Position numbers and translations under genes: made by a program. From the NCBI GenBank assembly GCA_963978895.1, contig OZ022241.1, positions 20,724,073 through 20,788,072 on the forward strand: a stretch of DNA of 64,000 nucleotides. The letters run 5' to 3'. Source of the stretch: Erpobdella octoculata (lineage: Eukaryota; Annelida; Clitellata; Hirudinida; Erpobdellidae). Shown here one piece after another: positions 10,646 to 21,925 of the stretch (within the stretch, counting starts at the first letter, position 1; every line of letters begins with the position of its first letter). Under the pieces are notes generated by a model, which was not told the DNA's origin, ran no database searches, and saw only the letters and a list, made by a program, of their open reading frames with translations.

Positions 10646-12006
10646 TACCTGGCAGAACATATTGCGTAATGATTGGCAGAAGTGTTGCGGCATCTCTCTT
10701 TTCAACCTCCACCAAAAAAGCTACCTTGGTTGTAGCATCGATGCCACCGAAAACCCATCTTTGCCTTGAGGGCCTTGCGCGTCCGTTCCTGGTCCTTAAG
10801 TAATGATATAGATGAAGATTAAGTTTCAATAATAATACAAATCGAGCTGATAACGCAAATATTACTATTACTACCTTTTCAGTGCCGAAATGAGACTTTC
10901 ATCGATTTGCACGATGTGTCCCGGTCCTCCTATCCGGATAGGGTTATCTCTAACCCAATACTGGCACAGGTCTCTCATCATGTTAAACCAGTTGGGCAGA
11001 GTGTGATCCGTGCTGAGACCAAGCCACTTTTTCAAAGTGACTTGGCTCACGTCATAGAAGGACCAGTACCAAATCATCTTTAATTAATAATAGTACTGAT
11101 CATTTCATCAATAACTAACAGTTAAAAATTATTCAGATTAAAAATAAATCACTCTTACCGTTATAAGCTTTTTTAACGGTATATGGCTTTTGTCAAAAAA
11201 ACTTCCATGTCTCAGGGACTTGCTTGCACGGCACACTTTACGCGTGCACCGCCAAATAGACCCGTCGTCGACATTCTTCGGAGTCCTTTTCATCGGCCCT
11301 TGGCAGACGTGGCAACTTCTTTCTCTCGCCAACAGACCGTGCAGCATTGCCCAGTCAACAACTTCTGCATTTGTTTTTGACATTACCGCGTTAAAATCAA
11401 AAATATCCAAATTCGAAAGATCCGGATAAACAACTAAAGCCATTTTATAAGACAATGTACGGAAGAACAACACTAATACGACAGAGACACGCACAATCGC
11501 CAAAAAGAAAGACACTCAAGGAGTGAAGCTTAGATATAGCCTAGGGCCATGGACAAAAGATTCTAGACAATTAATAAATAATAATTGTCTATCCCTAACA
11601 CAGTCGGTCAATTCACGTTAATGTGAGATCTGGCATAACCGACACGGCTGTTGATGAACGTCTCTTCCAGATTTTGATTTATTATTTTTAAGATTTATTA
11701 TTTTAAGATTTTTCTCGCGAACTCTCCAGATGCGGTTCACTCAATGAAGCATGCCATGAGGCTCTCGATGAACGTCTCATCCAAACCATTAATATCAAAT
11801 TAAAAGTATAAATCTTTTGCACAGTGATCAATTCGTAAAAATTTGCATTAGTTTTTTTATTATTATATTATTAGTAGTTTTATTATTATTAATAATTGTG
11901 ATAGTAGTTATATCTATGTAGGTGGAGCTTCATAATGTTGGAGGTGGAGTCAAAATTTGTTTATATTTGATTTCCGGACGGGGGGCTCTACTTATTCGCT
12001 TTTACC
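9963..12006 (-). mobile_element. Complete Merlin (IS1016/ISXO2-type) DNA transposon
   Basis: Terminal inverted repeats of about 90 bp (9963-10051 and 11916-12006) begin GGTAAAAGCGAA and carry AAGTAGAGCCCCC. The 8-bp direct repeat CTACATTC flanks both ends (9955-9962 and 12007-12014), which is the target-site size of Merlin. The single gene inside is an intron-bearing transposase with no stop or frameshift. The whole element is 2,044 bp. Confidence 0.9.
10264..11443 (-). CDS. Merlin transposase, four exons, open throughout
   Basis: Exons on the minus strand are 11443-11159, 11077-10875, 10794-10649 and 10562-10264. All introns are GT-AG and phases join correctly, giving 310 residues. Exon 1 has a zinc ribbon (CHVCQGPMK...WRCTRKVC). 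Exon 2 ends with GHIVQIDESL, holding the first catalytic Asp. Exon 3 has WVFGGIDATTK with the second Asp. Exon 4 has VHTQRIENVWRNAKEKFKR, where RIENVW supplies the acidic third residue. This is the DDE layout of IS1595/ISXO2-type transposases, which cut and paste the element using its inverted repeats. The ATG at 11443 starts MALVVYPDL, ahead of the zinc ribbon. An in-frame upstream ATG (11515) would add a hydrophobic leader and is less likely. Confidence 0.85.
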
Positions 12007-12275
12007 CTACATTCTGAGCCCCACAAGTGCCACAAAATGACTTAATAGAACATCAACTAGTCAAAAATGAAAACTTGAAGACAACTTTTATGCAAACTTG
12101 TACTCTACAAACTCAAAAAGCTCAGTTTCGAATGAGGTTTTGTTATTAAACTGTCTTTATATTAAAAGCATGAAAAGTTTCTTAGACCTCAGTAATAACT
12201 TATAATTTAGCTTGTTCATTGTTATGAATTAATTATGCTTATATGAGCAACTAGTTTCACAATGTTAATAATTAT

Positions 12276-12521
12276 TTGTATAAGGTTGCTGACTATTTGG
12301 CATTCAACGATGAAGGTGAACAAGGCGATTTGCTGAGTTTTTTGGAAAAGAAATGGCCAAAACTGTCTCAAGTGGCAAGGATTATTTTGAGTGTGCCAGC
12401 AGCAAGCATCTCTTCTGAGAGAGCATTCTCTATGGGTGGATTAACCATTAGTGATCGAAGAACTCAGCTAGGTGGAAAAACATTGATAGACTTTTATTTA
12501 GTCATGGACTTAAATAAATAA
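12276..12521 (+). pseudogene. hAT transposase C-terminal dimerisation domain
   Basis: The frame includes WPKLSQVARIILSVPAASIS, then SERAFSMGG, the conserved hAT C-terminal dimerisation motif (P-S-A-ERAFS). It ends at a stop at 12521. The N-terminal zinc finger and the catalytic core are absent. A second, more damaged copy lies at 32302-32440 on the minus strand, in the short hAT of the same family. Confidence 0.75.
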
Positions 12522-12733
12522 ATTGTATTGAATCATATTACGGTGTTATAGCAATTCTATATATCAATCTGTAAGTTATAATTGCATTGAAATGATGTAC
12601 AGAAAAATAATGACTAGTACAGAATTGATTAAAAATGGGGATGAAAGATTGGAAGACTGCAAGGATGGTTGGGGATGGCGATGAAACACTGCGGGGTGGA
12701 GACGAAAAGTCGTCCCCATGCACACCTCTACTT

Positions 12734-13503
12734 TCCAACTAAAGCATTTTTGTAATTTTCAGCGTGTTTTTAAAACATTTTGGAATATTTATCATGATGT
12801 AAAATAAAATAAAGTTAACTGAAAATTGTATTCTATATACCCAATTTTAAACGAAAAATTTCAAAATTTTTTTTGGGAGTCAATTGAGCCCCAAGACCCC
12901 ACACAATTTTGGGAAAAAAGACGAAACCAGAGAGAAAATATGTGAGAAGAGGCGAAGAGAGAGAAAATAGAATCTTGCCCCCCTGCAAAAATTCCTGCGG
13001 GCGCCCATGCCATAAGAAAAAAATAAATTCAAACAAAACTAGAGCTTTAGATGACTTTACTTTTTCTTTCTTCTTTTTTGCTCTTCTTTAATTTTTAATT
13101 TTTTCTTTTTTTTATGGCGCTCCTGGCCTCGTGGCGCCCATAGGCTGCAGCCTATGTAGCCTATGCCTAAATCCGCCCCTGGTGGCTTAGACGTGGGCGT
13201 GATGTGGCGCCAGGGTACATTCCGTGCGGTAAACATCAAAATGCCACGTGGCATTATTGCGCGCCAGCGAACTACCGCCTGTTGGCCCTAGCAGTGGCCC
13301 ACGCGTATTTTACGCAAGCGGCCCACACCTAAATTGCTATCTGGGTATCAGGCCCGTAGCCAGGACTATAAACTATGCACCCTTTGCAAGAGGAAAGCAT
13401 ACAAATTTGCACCCTTTGTAATTTTACTGACAAAATAACTTTTTCAAACCTAACCTAATGCATTGGCCACTTTATAACCTTCATGATTATAGTGCTAACC
13501 GAC
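12734..13503. other. Mosaic of hAT terminal fragments
   Basis: Three fragments resemble ends of hAT-type elements: a GCCCCCCTGCAAAAATTCCTG end near 12976, GCCTATGCCTAAATCCGCCCC at about 13160-13182, and a CAGGCCCGTAGCC start near 13350. No partner end or target duplication was found for any of them, and there is no gene. Confidence 0.4.
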
Positions 13504-14267
13504 CAGAGGCGTAACTAGGGTATGGCAGGCATGGCACGTGCCATGGGCGCCAACTGAAGGGGGCGCAAAAAAGCGCCTAACGCATAAATACGCAAATGGC
13601 AATATTTGTGAATTGTTATAATCATTCTCTCAATTTGGTAGGCGTCCATGCAGCCAAAGAAGAAGTAATGATGGTAACTTTTTTTCGGAACCATCAATGC
13701 ACTTTATATTTTTTTTTCTCGTATAACCCAGCGTTGGGAAAAGCTAAAGCTGTTTTACCTGTGGCTTTAAAGTCTGACTCCGATATCAGGTGGAGCGCAA
13801 AAACGGAATCAGTAAAACCTGTTAACAAATATCTTGAGCAAATAGTGGAAGTTCTCCAGAACATAATGGACGATCAAAGCGCGACTAGTGAAACTAAAAG
13901 CGATGCAAAGCAATTCTATAATCGAATATTAACATATGACATTCTAACGTTGCTAGGGTTTTGGAACAAGATCTTAATTCGCATTGACCGCGTTCAAAAG
14001 AGGTTGCAGAACCCTAAAATGAACTTTCCTGATGCAGCTTTAGATTTAAAAGCTCTCAAAAATTATTTTCATGATGAAAGAGAAGTTTTGGGTAGTGACT
14101 CACTGGAAGAAGGAATTCGAATTTGCAATGAATGGGACATTGAATTTGAAAGACGTCAAAGAAAGAAAAGAATGGATGGCGAAACATCGAGAGATGCTGG
14201 TTTATCAGCTAAAAAAGAAATGGAAAGAATTATGAAAGGGATTGTCGAACGTCTATTCAATGAGTAG
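13504..14267 (+). pseudogene. hAT transposase relic (TTF/ZMYM-type family)
   Basis: The relic starts with a CAGAGGCGTAACTAGGG end at 13504, and a frame runs from 13596 to 14267. It has CYNHSLNLVGVHAA, then KSDSDIRWSAK, then YDILTLLGFWNKILIRIDRV and the basic, Glu-rich FERRQRKKR. These are the middle conserved blocks of the hAT transposases that carry TTF-type zinc fingers. The first zinc-finger part and the C-terminal dimerisation region are missing. The stop at 14265-14267 is shortly followed by a SINE. A related C-terminal domain is at 58766-59162. Confidence 0.65.
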
Positions 14268-14309
14268 AAGCATTCCTTTATAAGAAATTGACGAAAAATT
14301 TTGACAATT

Positions 14310-14475
14310 TTATAAAAATAGTTTATAGTCCTTTAAACCAGGTGTTTTAAAACTGCAATAGCTGTATGTAGGAAGCACCTAAGTTTTTCCTGTCATGGAT
14401 CATAATTTGATCTTTTGACTTTCCCTACTCTTTTCTCCAGGCTTGGGACTGGCTTGCAAAAGCAAGGCAGAGTTA
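14310..14475 (-). mobile_element. SINE, short family with TAACTC... 5' end
   Basis: On the minus strand it starts TAACTCTGCC, contains CCAGTCCCAAGCC-like sequence (diverged) and GGACTATAAACTAT, and ends in an A-rich tail. It is one of at least nine copies in the window; 63248-63421 is the best bounded. No A or B box is clear. Confidence 0.7.
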
Positions 14476-15750
14476 ATTTTATATCCTAGCTCGATGCTAG
14501 ATTTACAAATAACTGCAGAGTAATAAATTATGTATCAGCGTTGGTCGAAAATTTAGATGTTTTCTGTGCCAAAATACAATCAGCGATCTCGTGGATCTTT
14601 ACCCTATTAGTGGTATTGATACAATATTGATTCCCTCACAGCTGTCTACATCAAAGTTATTATTATTATTCATTACACAAAAATAAAACCAAATTCGACC
14701 CACCCCATGTTGGACATCCTTTTTTGCTACTCCTGTATTTGGCCCTGCAATATGATTAAATTATACATCCCCCTTATACCCAGTAGCGGATTCAGAAATT
14801 CCTGATGGGGGGATGCACTTCAGAAATTTTTCACATTCTCTTTAAAAAGGCTAATGACCGGTGAGGGGTAGTCGTAAGTATTTTTCCAAAAAATTTTCAA
14901 AGACTTCCACTTTCTCCTCCCCAAAAAGCTACTGTCATTTTCCAAAAACCAGGTATTATAAGCAAAAAAATCAATTGATACTCTGGTGGGGGTATACATC
15001 TCCTCACCTCTCCCTGCTTCTACCTACGTATTTATATAGAATTAAAAAGTAATGTGTGTGAGAGAGCATTTGCTTATCACATTCAAGTCGCAGGAGCAAT
15101 CTAAATAACATTTGGCATGCAGGTGGACTTCATTGATAAGGAAATTTTGAAAAATTTAAAAAAAATCGGTTATTTATTTGACGTTTCATTGGCAAAAAAG
15201 AGAAAAAAACTAAGCTAAAAACCCGGGCAACACCGTGTGACCCTGTCAGTAAGCTATATAATGGTGGGAAAATTTTGTCTATCTACCTTAGGATGGATAG
15301 GTAAACCCCCCATGAAAATGCTGAATTTACGTCCCTGCCATGTATTCTATCTAGAATAAGCCACGATCTAAGCTTGAATCCTCAACTTATATGGAATAAT
15401 ATCTTGCAGAAATTGTTTATTACCTATTATTTTTTTTATTGTATCTGAATATCTCTATCCAGAGAGATATGAATTATTGTAAAGAAGCCGTTCTGTTGTA
15501 TGCTATTTTTGTGTTTCTATTTATTCAAATAGTTTTTTTTATATTTGAACAAATTAAAAATGCTTTAAATGCTATTTTGATTTATGTTATTTTTAGAATT
15601 ATAAAAAATTTTAAATAGATAATTTAAAGAAAAATACATGCGACCTTCGCCTAGCAGCCGCCATGGCGGCTGTTTGAGCGTCTCCAATAAATTCCCTAAT
15701 TTAAATGTTCTTCTTAAGGAAATAGTTTATATTTTTAAAATAATTAACTT
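14476..15750. other. Dispersed repeat copy and unassigned DNA
   Basis: About 14480-14890 matches 63190-63600 plus 63880-64000 in the same order, including ATACAATCAGCGA and GGTAGTCGTAAGTATTTTT. A CAGTAGCGGATTC end-like sequence occurs at 14783. The rest holds no gene. An 18-bp perfect palindrome, CAGCCGCCATGGCGGCTG, sits at 15655-15672. Confidence 0.5.
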
Positions 15751-16670
15751 TTATAAATGCAAATGGTTTTTGTCGTTTTGACGACTCTTCGATGGTTTCG
15801 GCTCTCGGCGTCTGCCGGGTTTGGATGGCTGTTCAACATCGGCATGGTGTTTTCTGTCAGCCGTGATCATCCGTCGTGGGGCTTCATCCATCGCATTTCG
15901 TTTCAGCACTCGTATCTGGTGGTTGAAGGCCTTCGCGCCTGTCTGTGTCTTTCTCATCTGAGTGCGCCATGTTTGCAGTTCTTGCCGGGACTTGTGTTCT
16001 CATTTTTGACTTTGTGAATGAATGGTTGTTTTTTAGTCAATTGTTTTTTGTATAGTTTTGTTTTAATTGTTTCTGGTTTGAAGTGTTATTCAATTTTTTT
16101 GTGTAGTTTTCTTCACTGATTGATTTGTTGGTTTGTATTTTTTAATAAGGGCTTTGTTGTGTTTTAATTTGATCTAATATTTGATTTGTTGGTATTTCTT
16201 TATCCTCCTGATTATTATTTTTTTCAGAATGTTTGTCATCACCATTGATGCTTTTTTCATAGTTTGTTTTCCTGTTAGTGATTTTAAAAGTTTTGTTTCT
16301 TTTCTTTTGTAGTTTTAGTATGGTATCTATCATCTTAGTGATTGAAAAAGAGAGTTTTATTGTTGTTAGTTTTAGGGTCCTTGGTAGTGCTGCCTTATAA
16401 AAAGCCATTTAGAAAGCATTTTCATATTATAATTGTTTCTTTTCCTTAGTTATCAATGCTCTTGTTGAATGTTTGTTTTCTTGTGTCTGTTGGTAAATTA
16501 TGCTGATAGTCTTCCGTTTTCTAATTAGGTATTCATGTTGTAATTCATTGTTATTTTTTGTGGTTTTTTTAGAACATTTTTATTTAGCGAATTTATTGGA
16601 GAGCAAGCGCCTTTGAATTTAAGAAAAGGCGCTTTATAAGTTTATTTGATTGATTGATTGACCTCCCAGT
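15751..16670 (+). mobile_element. Possible LINE 3' region ending in (ATTG)n
   Basis: The segment ends with AAAAGGCGCTTTATAAGTTT and a short (TGAT)n tract at about 16650-16662, the form of 3' end seen in CR1/L2-like LINEs. No reverse transcriptase is present, and the short frames inside have no recognised domain. This is weakly supported. Confidence 0.35.
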
Positions 16671-18299
16671 ATGAAGTGTATTTTGAACAAAATTTAATGA
16701 GTTCAACAGGCCCCGAATTCAGTTAGATTACAAAAACACTTAAAAAGGGACAATATAGAAAAAAAGTTGCGTTCTGCCCCGTCATATGTTCGTAAATCCG
16801 CTACTGCGCCGTTACACACAAGGGGTCATCCTTATATTACGTACGCACCGGGGGGAGGGGGTAGGTACGAAGTGAATGTTTTGCGTATGGGGAGGGAGGG
16901 GGCTCCAAGAAATGCGTAAGTACGCAAAAAATCTATTATTTTTTCTAATAATAAGTATTGTTGTTTTAAGTCAGCGTGCTGGTGTTGCCTCCTTTCGCCG
17001 ACAGAACGACACTACATAGACTGCAGTGTACTTTCAGAGGCGTGGATTCAGCAAAATCTTGAGGGGGGCGAAGATTTTTTAACTTAAACCCAGAGAATCT
17101 TCAAACAAAAAGGACCATCCCAATATACATTTGTATGTTGTATTTTCATGTAAATCATCCTATTAGTTAAAAAAAAAGTTAACTTTTATTTAATATTGAA
17201 TGCAGACAAAAAGCGTTTAAATTATGAATGTAACACAGGGTATTGACGTTTTTCATTTTTACAAAATAGTCCACTGAATCATCAAGATAAAATAGACTAG
17301 GTAAGGGTACTAAAAGATTGAAAAATACTAGCCGAGATTTAAGTAACTGGATATTAATCAACAAGTATATGATAAATACTGTTTTAATCAACTAATCTAA
17401 ATTCTCAATCGTGTGTGAGCTATTAAAAATAATTTAAAATGAATTAGAAAAATCTTAGTGAGAGAGCTCAAGCAACCGGGTAGGATAAGAATATGCTAAT
17501 TGTTCCTTAGGCTAGGACCATGGCTGGGACAGATACAAGGTTCTAAATTTCATACGAGTTTGATCGGATGGACCGAAAGCAATCAATCCATTAAATTTCT
17601 ATAGCGCTATTACCTTGGCGTTCAATAGCGCTCGGACACGAACTTATTAAACAGATACGTTTTAAGCCCCGACGGAAAACAGTGAGAGAAGTAGATTTAG
17701 TAATGGAAGTAGGAAGAGAGTTCCAAAGAAAGGAACCAGAGTAGGAAAAAGAGCGTTCAACAAAAAAATGCTGAACAGAAAAAAAGAGTTGAGAAGAGCA
17801 ATTTTAAACATTAGTAAGCAATAGGGATGTCACGGGTACCCGAACCCGAGTTCGGTACTACCCGGTCTTTTTCTGATACCCGAACTCGAACCCGAAAGTG
17901 TGAAAATTTGATACCCGAACCCGAAAATGTGAAAACTTGATACCCGAACCCGAAAATGAGAAAACTTGATACTCGAACCCGAAAATGTGAAAACTTGATA
18001 CCCGAACTCGAACCCGAAAATTCATAAGCCTAATACCCGAACTCGGAGTTGTGAACAAATAAATTTTTTTAGTAAATAAATATTTATTCCAGTTTTAAAA
18101 ATAGCAACACAAACAGAGTTTTCATAACTTTTCTAGTTTTTTAAAAATGAAATAGTATTAGGAATCGATTTATTAGTGATTGTGTGCTTAGCTAAACCAC
18201 TAATCCGTTTGATTATCAGGCGGACCGAGCCGCGAACGAACTAAAATAATTAAGCCTTCTTTGGTCGAAGAAATCGCGGATAGCCATGACTCTAAACTT

Positions 18300-18530
18300 T
18301 TTACTTCAGTTAATTAATGTTTGACAATGTTTAGAGTGGCGTAAATCCTAAAGGACTTCAAGGCCACTGAAGGGTTCTTTGCAGAGGCAGCCATTTATAG
18401 GCGCCTACCCCTTTAGCAATGCGAGTGAACTCCTTGCTTAAGGGAGTTACGCTGGTGACGCCGGTGAGGCTTGAACTGCCGACCTAACGATCGACAGGCG
18501 AACGCTCTACCGCTCTGCCACCAGCGCCTC
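18300..18530 (-). mobile_element. tRNA-derived SINE
   Basis: On the minus strand GAGGCGCTGGTGGCAGAGCGG holds an A box (TGGCAGAGCGG, 18520-18510). GGCAGTTCAAGCCTC (18480-18466) is a B box variant. The body carries GAGCAAGGAGTTCACTC-like sequence as in the SINE at 8556-8890. It could be mistaken for a tRNA gene, but the fold is incomplete and it continues into a SINE body. Confidence 0.65.
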
Positions 18531-18721
18531 AATATAATCTTATATTTATTCATTCGTATACTCAAAGTTTTTCTGATATAACAAAGACCCTTTGTTATAA
18601 AGATAATCTTGCATAATATAAACTTTAACTGGCAAAGTCTATAAATGATCTATGCGTCACAGTCATTTTATTGGCAAATGTGTAAGCTAGAACACTAATC
18701 CGCCTGATTACCCGACCGGAC

Positions 18722-19614
18722 GCGTATTTACAATCCCTGTATGAGCACAGGACGGACCCGATAATTATTCATGTTTACGCTCTTTCTTGCGTTGTGATTG
18801 GCTGAAAACATTGACGGGATTTTTGATATTTATTAGAAGTTTACTTTCAATGTTGTTCAATTAAAAATATAATTTTTTTAAGAAAAGTTTAGAAAAAAAA
18901 TTCTAAAATAAATTATCTTAAAATGTTTCAGTACATACAGTCATAACTAGATCCAATTGCTAAGTACATCCAAGTTCTAGGTTGGCTGAGTTGCTAGGGT
19001 GTTAGCCTTGAATGTGAGAGCATCACGGTTCGATTCCCAGTCACTTCCTTACAATTGCTTTGAGAATAATTTTGTCAGATCTCGATGGAGCCCGTTGAAT
19101 TCTAAATTTGTATCAACTCTTTTTTATTCAATTCATACACGAGTCGTTCAACAGATTCTTTCCTGCAACTCGTGAAGTTAATAGCGCTGTTAAATCCCAC
19201 TAAAATTAACAAAAAAACAATTTCATGCTTTGGCTAAGAACAACCAAAGTTGAGATATAACAATACACTAATATCACGTTGTTGATGCAAATTCATTATT
19301 TATCGACTGGTTTTTTTTTAGTTAAATTGGTTTCAAAGTTAGAGTATATAATTTTATTTCATGAAAGTTATCCAGAAAACATTGCTACAAGTAAAATCAT
19401 AAAATGCAAAATTGTTATTTTACAAGTAAAGTTTAAAAAAACCAAATGTTATGTTACAAGTAACACAATTTAATTATTTAAATTAGTCCACTACTGTGCG
19501 ACTAGCATGTGGCACATTCGCGTCAATGTTTTCAGCCAATCACAGTGCAAGAAAAAGCGTAAACATGAATAATTATCGGTCCGTCCTGTGCTCATACAGT
19601 GATTGTAAATACGC
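18722..19614. mobile_element. Non-autonomous element with 9-bp target duplication (MULE-like)
   Basis: Inverted repeats start GCGTATTTACAAT and extend about 100 bp (through TGAGCACAGGACGGACC and TTGGCTGAAAACATTGAC). The 9-bp duplication CGACCGGAC flanks it (18713-18721 and 19615-19623). A 9-bp duplication with long inverted repeats is typical of Mutator-type elements. It is the innermost element of the stack. Confidence 0.75.
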
Positions 19615-21099
19615 CGACCGGACCGAGCCGCGAAAAAAATTAATAAATCAGAATAATTTAAGAGGTAATCGCAAGCCATACAAGTTTTGTATTATCACCT
19701 TTGCGTAACAAATAACACAAATAGGTCATTTTATTGGTGAGTGTGTAAGCTAGACCACTAATCCGCCTGATTATCTGGCCGGACCGAGCCACGAACGAAC
19801 TAAAACAATTAAGCCTCCTTCGGCCAAAGAAATCACATTATTTGGAAAGCTAAAAAAATAACTTGTTAGAGTTTATTCAATACGTGTAATGTCCAATGGA
19901 TGAATTGATTGCTCTCGTTTGTATATGTATATACACTAGGTAAATTTAAAATCAATCCAGGAATTTGAAACCATAAGCCAGTACCCGAACCCGAACCCGG
20001 TTTTTTGAAAACTACAAACCCGAACCCGAACCCGAAAACCTGAGTTTCACAAAACCGAACCCGAACCCGAACCCGAAAACTCGAGTTTTACAAACCCGAA
20101 CTCGAACCCGAACCCGAAAACTCTAGTTTCACAAACCCGAACCCGAAAACTCTAGTTTCACAAACCCGAACCCGAACCCGAAAACTCCAAAAAGTACTAC
20201 CCGTGACATCCCTAGTAAGCAAATTTTAAAAATCACCCTATATCTAAGAGGAAGCCAGAGAAGAAGAAAAAGATATGAGAAAAGTAAGAGGCGCGAGAAA
20301 CTAAGCACTAAAAGATAGAAAAATATTAGCTGTAGATTATAAGTAATATAATTCAAAAAGTATGATATATACAGTTTTTATCAACTAATCTAAATACTCA
20401 TTCATGGGTTAGCTAGAAAAAATATTTGTTCTATTTGGTGGAAAAATCTTGAGGCCCCCCAATCCACGCCTCTGCTTTTACTTTCGTTACTTTTTAACGA
20501 GTTACTTTTATAAAGAAAGTAAAAAATAGGCTACATGAAAATTAGTGCCATTAGTTCAGTTGAATTCATTGAATAATAAATCTTATCGAGTAGTACTTAA
20601 GATCAATCAATTTAACAAACAAACTTGTATCGCGCCTTTTTCAAAAATTCAAAGGCTCAATAATATCAACGATGGCGTGTGTCTAGAAAAGCGCGGCTGA
20701 ATGTTTGAATTTGTCGTATCGAAATGGCATCCTCCAGCGTACTAGTAATAATGATTTTTAAGACGATAAATCTGCTGTATCTCCGTGGCTGCATTGGAAT
20801 GCTATGATAAATTTTTCAAATTTGTGTATACTTGTTGTGTACACCAGTCGGTAAATTTCAATTTAGTTTCCGAAAACATGTTGAGATAAGTCTAGCTCTA
20901 GCTCGTCATAGTCAATATTAAATCTGAAGCAATACATCAACCTGTTGTTAAAACTGGCTATTTTATATTGAGGAGGGGAGTTAAATCCGCTGTGCGTATG
21001 TACGCTTAGGGGAGGGGTGTCTAAAAATGTTCGAGATGCATCAACAGGGAGAGGGGTGGAAATCTCACGTTTAATGCGTACATAATGTGAACGGTCCCC

Positions 21100-21607
21100 A
21101 ATCCTAATTTACATTCATTTCCATGTCAAACCAAAATCCATAAAACTATAATTCTCATTATCTTTGTGGTCTAAAAATCGATTCAAACTTAAAAATAAAC
21201 CTTAAGATTTTCTATTTATAACTAATTCTCATCTTTTCCCTCAGTTTTCCACATAGCACATGCATATAATCTAAATATATCAACTGATTAAAAAAAATCT
21301 GTTAGTCTAGATTATTGTATGGTAAATTAAATAGAGCAGTGTCAGAATAGTTAAAGGGGTCGAAACCATTTAACCATATTACAAGAATTTATTTTCGATA
21401 CACGCACTGGTTTTGCGGTGAGTATAGACCTACCTAGCGACTGGATAGCTCGTTCCAACCAAAATTCACATTTCTAGCATCACCATTGTCACCCAGCCAT
21501 CACATTTTATTAAGCTAATTATTGTGGCTATGGGAGCTGGAATCCCCTACGCATAGACCTGAAAAGAATGCTCAAGCAATAAAGTCAGATGTCGAATTGA
21601 CTTTTAA
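21100..21607. other. Unassigned DNA
   Basis: AT-rich sequence between two element clusters. I see no gene or repeat end. Confidence 0.4.
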
Positions 21608-21925
21608 CCCTTGGAGGGCCGTGCGGGGTGCTGGTGCACCCAGCATATCAAAAAATAGATGGGAGAATGAAACTAGCAGCCGCAAAAGCCACTAATTTCC
21701 TGTAATTTATTACAGGGAAATTTCAGACGCCGACGTGTAAAGGTAGACGTAGGTTGACTGATTGGTGATCAAATGGAAAGCAAATAATGTCAATCGGGTG
21801 TACTTGCACCCCTTTTGGCCAAATATGTTCCAAAAACCAAAAATTGTTATCAACTGCTATAAAACAATTTTCTCAATTTATTACATACATATATCTTTAT
21901 TTATATACATATATTTATTTATATA

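Larger units (their letters stand above)
9397..12733 (+). mobile_element. hAT element relic hosting a Merlin transposon
   Basis: The left subterminal region (GGGGACAGCGGGAATACCGCGG and variants) and the right end (GTCCCCATGCACACCTCTA at 12715-12733) match the two ends of the complete short hAT at 31975-32794. The left terminal bases TAGAGGTGTGC are missing or diverged. A hAT dimerisation domain is encoded at 12276-12521. The interior is interrupted by Merlin at 9963-12006, so this hAT is the older insertion. Confidence 0.7.
17822..20214. mobile_element. hAT-like element with CCCGAA-repeat ends
   Basis: Ends are TAGGGATGTCACGGGTA and TACCCGTGACATCCCTA, flanked by the 8-bp duplication GTAAGCAA (17814-17821 and 20215-20222). 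Both subterminal regions are arrays of ACCCGAACCCGAA variants in the same orientation. The target is the hAT-like element at 17035-20474. No transposase is present. A ~90-bp block (ACCACTAATCCG...GAACGAACTAAAA) occurs in direct orientation at 18190-18270 and 19755-19830. Confidence 0.85.
17035..20474. mobile_element. hAT-like non-autonomous element, interrupted
   Basis: The ends CAGAGGCGTGGATTC and its complement (AATCCACGCCTCTG at 20461-20474) match the complete copy at 51754-52929. The two copies align outside the insertion at 17822-20214. A LINE C-terminal fragment near 17600-17790 corresponds to 52320-52600 in the other copy. No exact 8-bp target duplication remains here. Confidence 0.7.
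16822..21099. mobile_element. Outer inverted-repeat element of a nested stack
   Basis: The left end is GGGGTCATCCTTATATTACG at 16822. The right end, read on the minus strand, is GGGGACCGTTCACATTATG followed by TACGC, at 21099-21072. Both ends carry a G-rich subterminal stretch (GGGGGAGGGGG on the left, GGGGAGGGG on the right). The interior is nearly filled by other elements. The superfamily is uncertain and the target duplication is unclear. Confidence 0.5.

Noticed and set aside
15751..16017. Genes on either strand (frames of 68-86 residues)
   Set aside because: No recognised domain. The region more likely belongs to a LINE 3' end or is non-coding.
18466..18530. tRNA gene on the minus strand
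   Set aside because: A and B boxes are present, but the fold is incomplete and the sequence continues into a SINE body shared with 8556-8890.
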